This document shows, piece by piece, positions 48,396-58,626 of a DNA stretch of 64,000 nt. The translations under genes and the position numbers were made by a program. The first letter of the stretch is position 1, and each line of letters opens with the position of its first letter. The stretch comes from Caulobacter sp. UNC358MFTsu5.1 (GTDB lineage: Bacteria > Pseudomonadota > Alphaproteobacteria > Caulobacterales > Caulobacteraceae). The notes under the pieces were generated by a model. It did not search any database, was not told where the DNA came from, and saw only the letters and a list, made by a program, of their open reading frames with translations. The DNA is taken from NCBI RefSeq assembly GCF_000712075.1, contig NZ_JONW01000010.1, positions 124,092 through 188,091 of the forward strand, given 5' to 3'.

Positions 48396-50774
48396 CTAGA
48401 ACTGCTTGCGGATCGTCACGTAGTACTGGCGCGGGGCGCCCGGCAGCAGGGTCATGGCCGTGCCGGCCGGGTCGGCCTTGGCCGCGCCGCCCGAACCCAC
48501 CGTCGAGATGTAGTCCTCGTCGGTCAGGTTGGTGATGTTGGCCTGGACTTCGAGGCCGCGCAGCCAGGCGTTGGTTTCGCCGTTGAAGCGGTAGCCCACG
48601 GTGAGGTCGGCGACGGTGAAGCCGTCGACCTTCCCGCCGTTGTTCTCGAACGTGTACCAGCGCGAGCTGGTGTAGCTGACGCCGAGATTGGCGAAGAGAC
48701 CGAGGCCGGCGTCGTAGCCCAGCGTGCCCTTGAGCAGGTGCTTGGGCGTGAACACCACGTCCTTGCCCTCGGTGTGCATGGCCACCGCGCCGTTCGCGCC
48801 CGGGACGTCGTCCTTGTACTGGGAGTCGTTGTAGGCGTAGGAGCCGTACAGCGACCAGGCGTCGGTCAGGCGGTATTGGCCGGCCAGCTCGATCCCCTTG
48901 GTCTCGACCGCGCCGACGTTCGACAGCACCGCGGGCAGGCCCAGGATCGGCGGGGCCGTGCTGGCGCTGTCCAGGCGGTTCTCGAAGTCGACGTGGTAGA
49001 GCGCGGCCACGCCCTGGAAGCGGTCGTTGTGGTAGCGCACGCCGCCTTCGAAGGTCTTGGACGTCTCGGGCTCGAGGTTGTCGCGGATGTAGTCGACCAC
49101 GGCCTGGTTCTGCGAGGCAAACGGACCCGAGGTGGCGGCCGAGACGAAGGCGGCCATGTTCTCGGTGTAGCCGCCGAACAGCTCCACGCCGTTGTCCAGA
49201 TCATAGACGACGCCGATCTGGGGCAGGAAGCTGTCCTTGCTCTCGATCTTGCCGTTCAGGCTGCCGACGATCGACTTGACCTCGTTCTCGACCTTCAGGG
49301 CCTTGAAGCCGAAGTTGACCTTCAGGGCGTCGGTCACCGACCAGACGTCCTGGATGTAGCCGGTCGTGGTCTTGGTGTTGAACTTGTATTCCCACGAGGT
49401 CAGGAACGGGTTGGACTGGAAGTCCAGCGGGTCGCGCGACGGGTGGTCCAGGGTCTCGGCGTAGAACCGGCGGGCCTGGTGGAAGTCGTTGTCCTCGGTC
49501 CAGAAGCCGGCGCTGATCGCATGGCTGCCCAGGTCGACATAGACGTTGCCGATCAGGCCCTTGCGGTCGATGTCGTACTCGGTGGTGCGGATCGACAGCG
49601 GGGCGGCGTTGGAGCCCACCGTGCCGTAGCCGGGGCTGACGGTGTAGGGCGTGTACCACAGGCCCTGGCCCTGGTTCTTGTGACCGTAGCCCGTCAGGTC
49701 GAAGCGGGCCTTGTCGCCCAGGTCGTGCTTGAGGGTGACGGCGTAGATGTCGTCGTCACGAATGCCGGCGCCGGCGTAGTAGGCGTCGTCGGGCGTGGCC
49801 ACGCCGTACTGGGCGTAGGGGTTGGTCCCCACGCCGGTCCAGTAGCCGCCGTTCAGGATCGGGGTCGGGCCGGCGTAGTAGGCCGGGTTGTTCAGCACGG
49901 TGGCGACGCCGATGGCCTTGGCCCAGTCGGGTTGGAAGTTGTCCCAGTCGCGGCCCAGGCGCTTGATCATGTCGAACGACATGTCCTGGTAGTCCTGCTC
50001 GCGGCGTTCGGAGTGGTTATAGAACGCGGTCAGCGAGCCGGCCTCGCCCAGGGGCAGCACGATCTTGGCGTCGTACTGGCGTTGCTTCTGCTCGCTGCCG
50101 CCCTTCCACTTGTCGGCCTTCTGGTCGACGGCCGAGACGTAGGCGCGCAGGCCGCCCAGGCTTTCGATGGCGCCGGTGTCGACGCGGCCGAACACCCGGT
50201 ACATCGAGTCCGAGCCCAGGGTGGCGTTGGTCTGGACGTGGAACTCCTGCGACGGGTCGCGGGTGAAGAACTGCAGCGTGCCGCCCAGGTTCGAGGTCGA
50301 GGCGGTCGACAGCGAGCCGGCGCCCTGGGCCAGCTCGACCTTGCCCAGGTCCTCGCTGGTGACGGCGCGGCTGATGTGCAGGCCGTTGTAGTTGCCGTAG
50401 CTCATGTCGCCCAGCGGCACGCCGTCCAGGGTGAAGCCCAGGCGGCTCTGGTCGAAGCCGCGGATGGCGACGCGGGTCGACCACTCGTAGGCGCCGAAGG
50501 CGTCGGCCGACTGGAAGCTGACGCCCGGCAGCTTCTCGATGGCGCGCAGCGGGCTGGAGCCGGCGGCCAGGACTTCGATCTGGGTGGTGTTGATGGTCTG
50601 GACCTGGCGGCTCTGGCCTTGGCCCAGGACGATGACCGCGTCGACTTCGTTGGCGTCGGCCGGAGCGGCGTCGGCGGGAGCCGCGGCCGCGGCGGGTTCG
50701 GCGGCCAGGGCCAGGAGCGGCGTGGCCGACAGCAGGGCGCACAAGGCCCCGCCCAGCATCAGGTGTCGTTTCAT
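48396..50774 (-). CDS. TonB-dependent outer-membrane receptor (second)
   Basis: A 792-residue receptor with a signal peptide (KRHLMLGGALCALLSATPLLALA), an Ala/Asp-rich linker, a plug (VIVLGQGQSRQVQTINTTQI, LPGVSFQSAD, LDGVPLGDMSYGNYNGL, SNLGGTLQFFTRDP) and a barrel ending in Phe (YYVTIRKQF). The plug is clearly paralogous to the receptor at 16595. An alpha/beta-hydrolase gene lies 141 bp upstream on the same strand. Ligand is unknown. The ATG at 50774 begins the signal peptide; a further in-frame start at 50894 is rejected. Confidence 0.93.
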   Translation of the reverse strand: MKRHLMLGGALCALLSATPLLALAAEPAAAAAPADAAPADANEVDAVIVLGQGQSRQVQTINTTQIEVLAAGSSPLRAIEKLPGVSFQSADAFGAYEWSTRVAIRGFDQSRLGFTLDGVPLGDMSYGNYNGLHISRAVTSEDLGKVELAQGAGSLSTASTSNLGGTLQFFTRDPSQEFHVQTNATLGSDSMYRVFGRVDTGAIESLGGLRAYVSAVDQKADKWKGGSEQKQRQYDAKIVLPLGEAGSLTAFYNHSERREQDYQDMSFDMIKRLGRDWDNFQPDWAKAIGVATVLNNPAYYAGPTPILNGGYWTGVGTNPYAQYGVATPDDAYYAGAGIRDDDIYAVTLKHDLGDKARFDLTGYGHKNQGQGLWYTPYTVSPGYGTVGSNAAPLSIRTTEYDIDRKGLIGNVYVDLGSHAISAGFWTEDNDFHQARRFYAETLDHPSRDPLDFQSNPFLTSWEYKFNTKTTTGYIQDVWSVTDALKVNFGFKALKVENEVKSIVGSLNGKIESKDSFLPQIGVVYDLDNGVELFGGYTENMAAFVSAATSGPFASQNQAVVDYIRDNLEPETSKTFEGGVRYHNDRFQGVAALYHVDFENRLDSASTAPPILGLPAVLSNVGAVETKGIELAGQYRLTDAWSLYGSYAYNDSQYKDDVPGANGAVAMHTEGKDVVFTPKHLLKGTLGYDAGLGLFANLGVSYTSSRWYTFENNGGKVDGFTVADLTVGYRFNGETNAWLRGLEVQANITNLTDEDYISTVGSGGAAKADPAGTAMTLLPGAPRQYYVTIRKQF

Positions 50775-50865
50775 CGATTGGATCCCCACGCCGGCGCTCA
50801 GGGGAGCGGCGCCGGCTTGGAGAGCTGCGGTAACAGTGCTCGGTGACGCCTCGGCGACGGCCGTG

Positions 50866-50881
50866 TGTCGACTGTTCGACA
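50866..50881. promoter_or_regulatory. Palindrome upstream of the second TBDR
   Basis: TGTCGA, CTGT, TCGACA is a perfect inverted repeat 91 bp before the TBDR start codon. GACTG-TTCGA-CAGTC overlaps it. It is a possible operator; no regulator is adjacent. Confidence 0.35.
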
Positions 50882-50915
50882 GTCCGGCGAACAAACGATG
50901 ACGACGTTGAAAGCC

Positions 50916-52400
50916 TTACGGGCTCGGGGGCGGGGCTTCGGGCCGGGCGAAGGTCACCGGATCCAGGTCCGCCTGGCTGGGCAGATCTTCCAGGGAACCA
51001 GAGCGCAGGAACTCGTAGGCCTTGGCGGCCAGCTCGGGACGTGTCCGCAGCCACTGGAAGGTCCCGCCGTGCTGGGCCCGGTGAAGGATCATCATCCGGG
51101 CGTTGGGGAACCAGGGCAGCATGGCCAGGGTGTTCTCGATCGGCGTCGAGGGGTCCCAGTCGCCTTGCACGAACAGGATCGGCGTCGTGTCGCGCACCGG
51201 CCGCCGGAAGGCGTCGCCCGCGTCGGGCGTGGGCCATTCGCCCTTGGTCTGTATGTAGGACTCGAAGTCCCATCGGCCGATGACCGGCAAGGCCGGATCG
51301 GTCCGCAGCAGGGCCTTCCGCTCAGCCGTCATGTCCAGGCCGATGTTGATCAGGGGATTGATCAGCGAGCGCTCGCCGGCGGCGCGTTCGGCGATCGCGT
51401 CGCGGGCCCAGGCGTCATAGCGGCCGTGATAGGCATCCAGCACGAAGCGTGGGAAGCCGGCCGCGTGCTGGGCGGCGTCCAGCAGGGCGTACTGATAGTC
51501 CTCGACGCCCAGGACGACCGTTCCGTCCGGCGTGGCCACCGTCACCGGCGCGGTCTCGAGTCGCGCGCGCGTGGCCTCGATCGCCGCCAGCAGCCCGCCG
51601 GGCGGCATCCAAGGTTTCAGGCCGGGATCCCGGTCTGCCTCCCAGGCGATGCGCTGGTAGACGGCGTAGACTTGGGACGGCATGTCATAGCCGTAGTCCA
51701 GGGGCTCGGCCGACGTGATCACCGCCCGCGCCACCAGGCCCGGATGACGCTTCATCACCGCGAAGCCCCACTGTGACCCGAAGCTGGCGGCGACCAGGCT
51801 GATCTTCGGATAGTCCAGGGCGTGGGCCAGGTCGGCCACGTCGTCGGCGATCTGGCCGATGCTGTAGCCGGACAGGTCCGCCCGGGGGTAGGCAGCTTGG
51901 GCGCGGCGGGCCATGTCGCGCACCATGGCCACGTCGTCGGCCGTCGCGCCCGGCCGATCCAGGGGCAGGGGCGGGGTCTTCAGGGTCATCAGGTCGCCCC
52001 GCAGGGTGTAGCCCCGCTGTTCGATGACGACCAAGTCGGCGACCTCGGCGTAGGCCTGCCAGACCTTGACCCTGCGCCGGGCGGCTTCGTCGTGGTCCAG
52101 CACGATGTCGAGCATGGTGGCGCCGGGCCCGCCTGCCAGCAGCACGATCGGCGGCGCGCCGGTGGGCCGGGTCGCCTTCACCCGGGCGAAGCCCACCCCG
52201 ATCAGCCGGCTCCCGGGCTTGTCGCGGTTTTCGGGCACGTAGAGTGTGCCGATCTCGTAGGGCATGGACGAGCCGTCGATCGCCGTCGCTGCGCCGGTCG
52301 CGACCGCGAGCTCGCCCGCGTGGCGGCCGCCCTTGATCTCCTGCGCGGTCACGGGGGCCGCCAAGGCCAGCGACAGGAGCAGGGCGAGGCGCTTGATCAT
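50916..52400 (-). CDS. Exported alpha/beta hydrolase (S33 tripeptidyl-aminopeptidase-like)
   Basis: A 494-residue periplasmic hydrolase with signal peptide MIKRLALLLSLALAAPVTA. HG-type oxyanion region is LLAGGPGATM; the nucleophile elbow is AASFGSQWG (Ser). Asp in FVQGDWDPSTP and His in HRAQHGGTFQW complete the triad near the C-terminal TAP-like region. Such enzymes act on peptides, such as proline iminopeptidase and TAP. It lies upstream of a TBDR on the same strand. Divergent from ettA. Confidence 0.88.
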   Translation of the reverse strand: MIKRLALLLSLALAAPVTAQEIKGGRHAGELAVATGAATAIDGSSMPYEIGTLYVPENRDKPGSRLIGVGFARVKATRPTGAPPIVLLAGGPGATMLDIVLDHDEAARRRVKVWQAYAEVADLVVIEQRGYTLRGDLMTLKTPPLPLDRPGATADDVAMVRDMARRAQAAYPRADLSGYSIGQIADDVADLAHALDYPKISLVAASFGSQWGFAVMKRHPGLVARAVITSAEPLDYGYDMPSQVYAVYQRIAWEADRDPGLKPWMPPGGLLAAIEATRARLETAPVTVATPDGTVVLGVEDYQYALLDAAQHAAGFPRFVLDAYHGRYDAWARDAIAERAAGERSLINPLINIGLDMTAERKALLRTDPALPVIGRWDFESYIQTKGEWPTPDAGDAFRRPVRDTTPILFVQGDWDPSTPIENTLAMLPWFPNARMMILHRAQHGGTFQWLRTRPELAAKAYEFLRSGSLEDLPSQADLDPVTFARPEAPPPSP

Positions 52401-52583
52401 GGCGGCGAAATCCCCCAGGCGAGCCGCGGTTCGTCCCTCTTGGTATCAACAGACCCGCCGTCGAGACAATTCGCCATCGGCGAGGCGGAGTCCGGGAGCG
52501 GCCGAGATTGCGTAAACCCGCCCCGAAGGCTATCTGAGCGCCCGACCCCCGATCCGAAAATACCGAAGAGGCCGACGCCCCCC

Positions 52584-54251
<1,668 letters not shown>

Positions 54252-54275
54252 GCGCGGACGGATCGTCGGACTTCG

Positions 54276-54305
54276 GACGGGGCGGCCTGAAAGGGTCGCC
54301 CCGTC
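54276..54305. terminator. Bidirectional hairpin terminator
   Basis: GACGGGGCG and CGCCCCGTC form a nine-base stem around a 12-base loop in the gap between convergent ettA and the exported Ser/Thr/Pro-rich gene. Confidence 0.75.
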
Positions 54306-54318
54306 TTCGTTCCGGAGC

Positions 54319-54735
54319 CTACTTCGGTTCGGTCGGCGCGCCGGGCGTCGTGGTCGAGCCGGGCAGGTTCGAGCCGGGCGCGGGCGTGGCCGAGTCCGGC
54401 ATGGTCGGCGGCGTGGACGGCATGCTGGTCGAGGAGTCTGAGGGCATGCTGGTCGAAGCCGACGGGTTCACCGAGGTGTCGGTGGTCGTCGAGGTCGAGG
54501 CGGGCGGGGCCGTGGCGGCGGTGTCGGTGGACATGCCGGTCGAGGCCGAGCCGCTCCACCAGTCCTTGCTGGCCCGGACCTTGGGCGAGGCCTTCAGATA
54601 GGCGTCCAGCTGGGCGTAGGGGATCGGCTGCGACGGACCGATGGCCGCGGCCGCCTTGGCTTGCGGCGCGGCCACGGCGGCGCCCGAGACGAGCGCGGCC
54701 AGCGCGACGCCTGCGGCGAGCGTTCTGATCATCAT
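54319..54735 (-). CDS. Exported Ser/Thr/Pro-rich protein
   Basis: A 138-residue protein with a signal peptide ending AAVAA (residue about 23). A short ordered part follows (IPYAQLDAYLKASPKVRASKDWW) and then a low-complexity tail of Ser, Thr, Pro, Ala and Met repeats (TSMPSDSSTSMPSTPPTMPD). It has no membrane anchor or lipobox. It may be a disordered periplasmic or cell-surface protein. No family is recognised. Confidence 0.8.
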   Translation of the reverse strand: MMIRTLAAGVALAALVSGAAVAAPQAKAAAAIGPSQPIPYAQLDAYLKASPKVRASKDWWSGSASTGMSTDTAATAPPASTSTTTDTSVNPSASTSMPSDSSTSMPSTPPTMPDSATPAPGSNLPGSTTTPGAPTEPK

Positions 54736-54887
54736 GGGAGTTTTCTCCAGGCCTGGCGCGCCGAAAGGACGCGTCGGCAAATGAAACCCTTCGGCGCGGC
54801 GACGGTTCACAGCTTGGCCTTTCGCGGGGAACCCATCGCCGCGCGGCCGGGTTTCGCTGGCCAGTTCCTCGCCAGCCCGGAGGCCCC

Positions 54888-55439
54888 ATGCCCGATCAGA
54901 CCCTCGCCGGCCGCAAGGTCGCCGTCCTCGCCACCGACGGCTTCGAGCAGTCGGAACTGGAGACGCCCGTCGAGGCCCTGAAGGCCGCCGGGGCGAGCGT
55001 CGAGGTGGTCTCGCCCAAGGCCGGCCAGATCAAGGGCTGGAAGAGCCATGGCTGGGGTTCCGCCGTGCCGGTGGACCGCGAACTGGCCTCTGCCGATGCG
55101 GCCGCCTACGACGCCCTCGTCCTGCCGGGCGGGGTGATGAACCCCGACGCCTTGCGGCTGGAGCCCAAGGCCATCGCCTTCATCCGCCACTTCGTCACCC
55201 AGAAGAAGCCGATCGCGGCGATCTGCCATGGCCCCTGGACCCTGATCAACGCGGGCGGGGTTGAGAGCAAGCACATGACCTCGTGGCCGTCGCTGGAGCT
55301 GGACCTGCGCAACGCCGGCGCGCACTGGACGGATCGCGAGGTCGTGGTCGACCAGGGTCTGGTCACCTCGCGCAAGCCGGACGACCTGCCGGCCTTCTGC
55401 GCCAAGATGATCGAGGAATTCGCCGAGGGGCGTCATTAG
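54888..55439 (+). CDS. DJ-1/PfpI-family type 1 glutamine amidotransferase-like protein
   Basis: A 183-residue cytosolic protein. N-terminal KVAVLATDGFEQSELETPVEAL has the family Glu (in EQSEL), and the nucleophile elbow AAICHGPW contains the reactive Cys and His. YhbO/PfpI-type proteins act as stress-linked deglycases, chaperones or peptidases; the biochemical role in this subgroup is debated. It is divergent from the preceding exported protein gene. Confidence 0.93.
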   Translation: MPDQTLAGRKVAVLATDGFEQSELETPVEALKAAGASVEVVSPKAGQIKGWKSHGWGSAVPVDRELASADAAAYDALVLPGGVMNPDALRLEPKAIAFIRHFVTQKKPIAAICHGPWTLINAGGVESKHMTSWPSLELDLRNAGAHWTDREVVVDQGLVTSRKPDDLPAFCAKMIEEFAEGRH

Positions 55440-55593
55440 GATTCGCGTGATCACATCTCCGGGATCGGGGCGCCGATGGCGTTCGCGGGGAACTGGAGTA
55501 GCTTGATCCCGCGAACTGGATTCCGATCTTCAGGTACAGATCGCGAAGGCGTGGGCCGCGTTGGTCCAACGTCGTTCGGGATGGAGAACAGGC

Positions 55594-56553
55594 ATGCCCC
55601 AAACGCCCGCCGAAAAGCCCCACATCGTCCTTTCCCACGAGATGCTGATGCCGCTGCAGCCGCTTCTCGAGGGGGCGTACCAGGTGCACAGGCTGTGGGA
55701 CTATCCGGATCGGCTGGCGTTCCTCGACGGGCCGGGTCGCCAGGTGCGGGCCATCGTCCACGCCGGCGAGATGGTGCTGGCCAAGGACCTGCTGTCGGAG
55801 ATGCCCCGGCTGGGACTGATCGCCTGCGTCAGCGTCGGCTATGACGGCGTCGACGTGCCATGGTGCAAGCAGCACGGCATCGCCGTGACCCATTCCACCG
55901 GCCTGAACGCCGCCGATGTCGCCGACCACGCGGTGGGCCTGGTGCTGGCCGCCTGGCGCGGCATCGTCGAGGGCGACCAGAAGCTGCGCAGCGGCCACTG
56001 GACCAGCATGGAGCGGATGAGCCCCCGCCACGGCCTGCGCGGCCGCAAGGCCGGCATCGTCGGCCTGGGCCATATCGGCGAGGCGGTGGCCCAGCGGCTG
56101 GAGGCCTTCGAACTGAAGGTCTCGTGGTGGGCGCCGCGCCCCAAGGAGACCGAGCGACCGCGCGCCAAGAGCCTGCTGGACCTGGCCCGCGACAGCGACA
56201 TCCTGGTGGTGTGCGCCCGGCCGGACGCCACCAACCGGCACATGATCAACGAGGCCGTGCTCAACGCCCTGGGGCCGCAGGGGCTGCTGGTCAACGTGGC
56301 GCGCGGTTCGCTGGTCGACGAGGACGCCCTGATCGCCGCCCTCAAGGACGGCCGCCTGGGCATGGCGGGGCTGGACGTGTTCGACCACGAGCCGACCCCG
56401 GCCGCGCGCTGGGCCGGCGTGCCCCACACCGTGCTGACGCCGCACACGGCCGGCGCGACCCTGGACAGCATCCCGGCCATGGTCGGGCTGACGGTCGAGA
56501 ACCTGCGTCGGTTCTTCAAGGGCGAGGCCCTGGCCTCGCCGGTGGACGGCTAG
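55594..56553 (+). CDS. D-isomer 2-hydroxyacid dehydrogenase
   Basis: A 319-residue NAD(P)-dependent dehydrogenase. The Rossmann motif is KAGIVGLGHIGEAVAQRLEAF. Catalytic residues are Arg in VNVARGSLVDED, Glu in the DHEPTP loop (Glu in FDHEPTP), and His in LTPHTAGAT. VCVSVGYDGVDVP-like phrases mark the substrate domain. Start is the ATG after a GGAGAAC ribosome-binding site. It could be a glyoxylate/hydroxypyruvate reductase. The next gene starts 6 bp later. Confidence 0.92.
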   Translation: MPQTPAEKPHIVLSHEMLMPLQPLLEGAYQVHRLWDYPDRLAFLDGPGRQVRAIVHAGEMVLAKDLLSEMPRLGLIACVSVGYDGVDVPWCKQHGIAVTHSTGLNAADVADHAVGLVLAAWRGIVEGDQKLRSGHWTSMERMSPRHGLRGRKAGIVGLGHIGEAVAQRLEAFELKVSWWAPRPKETERPRAKSLLDLARDSDILVVCARPDATNRHMINEAVLNALGPQGLLVNVARGSLVDEDALIAALKDGRLGMAGLDVFDHEPTPAARWAGVPHTVLTPHTAGATLDSIPAMVGLTVENLRRFFKGEALASPVDG

Positions 56554-56559
56554 GCGCGG

Positions 56560-57216
56560 ATGAAAGCCCTCGGCCTGGGCGGCGCGATCGCCCTGGTGTC
56601 GGCCGTCGCCGTGCTGGCGGCCGACGCGACCCATCCGTCGCCGGGCGAGTACCGGATCGACTCCGAGACGACCACTCTCTCTCACGCGGGGCCGATGGTC
56701 CTGAAATCCGTGCAGCGGGTCGACGGCGCGACGGGGAACGTCACGGTCGAGCAGTCCGCCCCCGACGGGACCACGACGCGGCAGGACTATCCGGGGCAGG
56801 GGCCCAACCGCTTCTGCTCGGGATCGGGTCCCCCGCCGCCGGGCGCGGCGGCCTGCGTCAACCGGGCGTACAGCGCCCTTCCGGGCGGCGGCTCGAGCCA
56901 GCAGGCGGTCTGCGCCGGCGGCCAGACCCTGTCGTCCAACTGGCGGCGGCTGGCGGACGGGCGCTGGGAGCACACGTTCGAGACCCGGATCGTCACGGCG
57001 CCGGCGGCCGGGACGGACCCGCGCACGACGGCGGCCATGGCCCCGGTCATCGCCCAGATCGAGGAGACCATCCGCTCGGGTCCGCCCGAAGAGGCCGAGG
57101 CCGCCAAGCAGCAGCTGGCGGCGCTCAAGGCCAGCCTGGGCGGTGCCGCCGCGTCCAACGGTCCGACCGTGACGGTTCGCGAGGTCTGGACCAAGGTCGC
57201 CGACCGCTGCGGCTAG
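56560..57216 (+). CDS. Exported hypothetical protein
   Basis: A 218-residue protein with a signal peptide (LGLGGAIALVSAVAVLAADA). It has SPGEYRIDSETTTLSH at the start of the mature chain and several Cys (FCSGSG, AACVNRAY, AVCAGGQTL, DRCG), a pattern reminiscent of DUF3617-type periplasmic proteins that I cannot confirm. It probably shares a transcript with the dehydrogenase. It shares CTAG stop bases with the convergent AhpD-like gene. Confidence 0.75.
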   Translation: MKALGLGGAIALVSAVAVLAADATHPSPGEYRIDSETTTLSHAGPMVLKSVQRVDGATGNVTVEQSAPDGTTTRQDYPGQGPNRFCSGSGPPPPGAAACVNRAYSALPGGGSSQQAVCAGGQTLSSNWRRLADGRWEHTFETRIVTAPAAGTDPRTTAAMAPVIAQIEETIRSGPPEEAEAAKQQLAALKASLGGAAASNGPTVTVREVWTKVADRCG

Positions 57217-57755
57217 GCCAGGAAGGGCGCCGCGAAGGCCTCCGGTTCCAGCCGCAGGCCGTTCGCCAGAAGGCTGACCGTCCGGTAGAAGCCGGCCAAC
57301 ATCATCAGCTCGATCAGCGCCTCCTCAGAGAAGGCCTCGACCAGCCGCGCCCACAGCGCGTCGTCGATATCGGCCTGGACGTGGACCGCGTCGCAGAAGG
57401 CGATCAGCAGCGCCTCGCGCGGGGTCCAGCAGGCGGCGACGCCCGGCGTCGTGGTGGCGGCCAGCTGTTCGGCGTCGAGTCCGGCGGCCTCCGCGAAGAG
57501 GGTCGCGTGCACGCCCCATTCATAGCCGCAGCGGTTCAGGGCGCAGGTCCGGTGGATGACGATCTCGCGCTCGCGCAGGGGCAGGCGGCCGGGATCCAGC
57601 AGGCCGCCGCCGGTGAAGCGGGCGAACAGCCGCTCGTCCCGCGCCAGGGTGCGGAACAGCGACAGCGGTTCGTCGCCGGGGGTCTTCAGCCGGTCGAGCG
57701 TCTGGGCGACGGCGGGCGGGTAGGGCGGCGTGGCCGGGGCGATCCTGGGCGACAT
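57213..57755 (-). CDS. Carboxymuconolactone-decarboxylase / AhpD-like protein
   Basis: A 180-residue all-helical protein of the CMD/AhpD superfamily. It has LREREIVIHRTCALNRCGYEWGVHATLFAEAAGL, in which the Cys-X3-Cys-X6-His arrangement resembles the AhpD redox centre, so a peroxidase-partner or antioxidant role is possible. The C-terminal AFSEEALIELMMLAGFYRTVSLLANGL is typical of the family. It is divergent from the HxlR regulator, and the palindrome between them suggests direct control. Confidence 0.88.
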   Translation of the reverse strand: MSPRIAPATPPYPPAVAQTLDRLKTPGDEPLSLFRTLARDERLFARFTGGGLLDPGRLPLREREIVIHRTCALNRCGYEWGVHATLFAEAAGLDAEQLAATTTPGVAACWTPREALLIAFCDAVHVQADIDDALWARLVEAFSEEALIELMMLAGFYRTVSLLANGLRLEPEAFAAPFLA

Positions 57756-57771
57756 GCGAAATCCTCCATGC

Positions 57772-57784
57772 TACAAAATTTGTA
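57772..57784. promoter_or_regulatory. HxlR operator candidate
   Basis: TACAAA-A-TTTGTA is a perfect odd-centre palindrome in the 31-bp gap between the divergent AhpD-like and HxlR genes. A second TACAAAA occurs at 57806. HxlR regulators typically bind such AT-rich inverted repeats. The palindrome ends two bases before the regulator ATG. Confidence 0.75.
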
Positions 57785-57786
57785 TC

Positions 57787-58152
57787 ATGACGGATCGCGA
57801 TATTGCTACAAAAAATGAAGCGCCCCTGGAGGCGCCTCTGCCGGGGCGCGCCGTTCGCGGCTCGACGACCGGCAAGCCGATCATGGCGGCGCTGGACCTG
57901 CTGGGCCGGCGCGGGGCGCTGCGGATCGTCTGGGAGCTGCGCGAGGGGCGGGTCCTGACCTTCCGCGCCCTGCAGGCGGCGGCCGAGCTGCCGCCCGGCA
58001 CGCTCAACACCCGTCTGGCGGAACTGCGCGCCGCTGATATCGTGTCGGCCGAGGACGGCTATCGTCTCAGCCCGCGCGGGGCGGCGCTGATCGAGGCCCT
58101 CTGGCCGCTGATGGCCTGGTCGCAGGCCTGGGCGGACGAACTGGGAGGCTGA
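57787..58152 (+). CDS. HxlR-family transcriptional regulator
   Basis: A 121-residue winged-helix regulator with MAALDLLGRRGALRIVWELREG, RALQAAAELPPGTLNTRLAELRAADIV and a wing GYRLSPRGAALIEAL. It has no N-terminal Cys pair of the redox-sensing HxlR/HypR kind. The ATG at 57787 starts directly after an operator-like palindrome with little room for a leader, so an mRNA that is leaderless or a later start is possible. It is the first gene of a pair with the VOC protein. Confidence 0.85.
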   Translation: MTDRDIATKNEAPLEAPLPGRAVRGSTTGKPIMAALDLLGRRGALRIVWELREGRVLTFRALQAAAELPPGTLNTRLAELRAADIVSAEDGYRLSPRGAALIEALWPLMAWSQAWADELGG

Positions 58153-58154
58153 GG

Positions 58155-58529
58155 ATGGCGAAGGTCCTGGGACTGGGCGGGGTGTTCTTCAAGGCCGAGG
58201 ATCCGGCCGCGCTGCGGGGCTGGTACGCCCGGGTGCTGGGCCTGGAGGTGTCGGATTGGGGTGCGATGTTCCAGCATCCCAAGGTGGGGGCGGTCACCTG
58301 GGCGCCGTTCGACGCCGCGACGCGCTACTTCGAGCCGTCCCAGGCCGGGTTCATGATCAACTTCATCGTCGACGACCTGGACGGGGTGCTGGCCCGCGCG
58401 GCGTCCGAGGGCGTGGAGCCGACCGGGCGGCAGGACGACGAAGGCATGGGGAAGTTCGCCTGGATGATCGATCCGGCCGGGGTCAAAATCGAGCTCTGGC
58501 AGCCGTCAAAGCCTTCCGCCGAGGCATAG
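58155..58529 (+). CDS. VOC-family (glyoxalase-fold) protein
   Basis: A 124-residue protein of the vicinal-oxygen-chelate superfamily with paired beta-alpha-beta modules (VFFKAEDPAALRGWYARVLGLEV, then NFIVDDLDGVLARAASEGVEP). It ends in GKFAWMIDPAGVKIELWQP, the typical metal-site strand with Glu. It starts 2 bp after the HxlR gene, so they are coupled. A role in detoxification or bleomycin-resistance-like binding is inferred from the fold only. Confidence 0.9.
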   Translation: MAKVLGLGGVFFKAEDPAALRGWYARVLGLEVSDWGAMFQHPKVGAVTWAPFDAATRYFEPSQAGFMINFIVDDLDGVLARAASEGVEPTGRQDDEGMGKFAWMIDPAGVKIELWQPSKPSAEA

Positions 58530-58603
58530 TTTGCCGCGCCGGTCCGCTTGAGCCGCGTCGCGTCTCGCCGTCGCGGGATCGGATTTAGCTTGCCAAATCG
58601 GAC

Positions 58604-58619
58604 ATAAAGATATCTTTAT
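58604..58619. promoter_or_regulatory. SahR operator candidate
   Basis: ATAAAGATATCTTTAT is a perfect 16-bp palindrome whose right end is 7 bp before the regulator ATG. ArsR-type regulators of methionine-cycle genes (SahR, SAH-responsive) bind AT-rich inverted repeats of this kind (family knowledge). It probably controls the whole cluster through autoregulation. Confidence 0.7.
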
Positions 58620-58626
58620 ATCCCCT

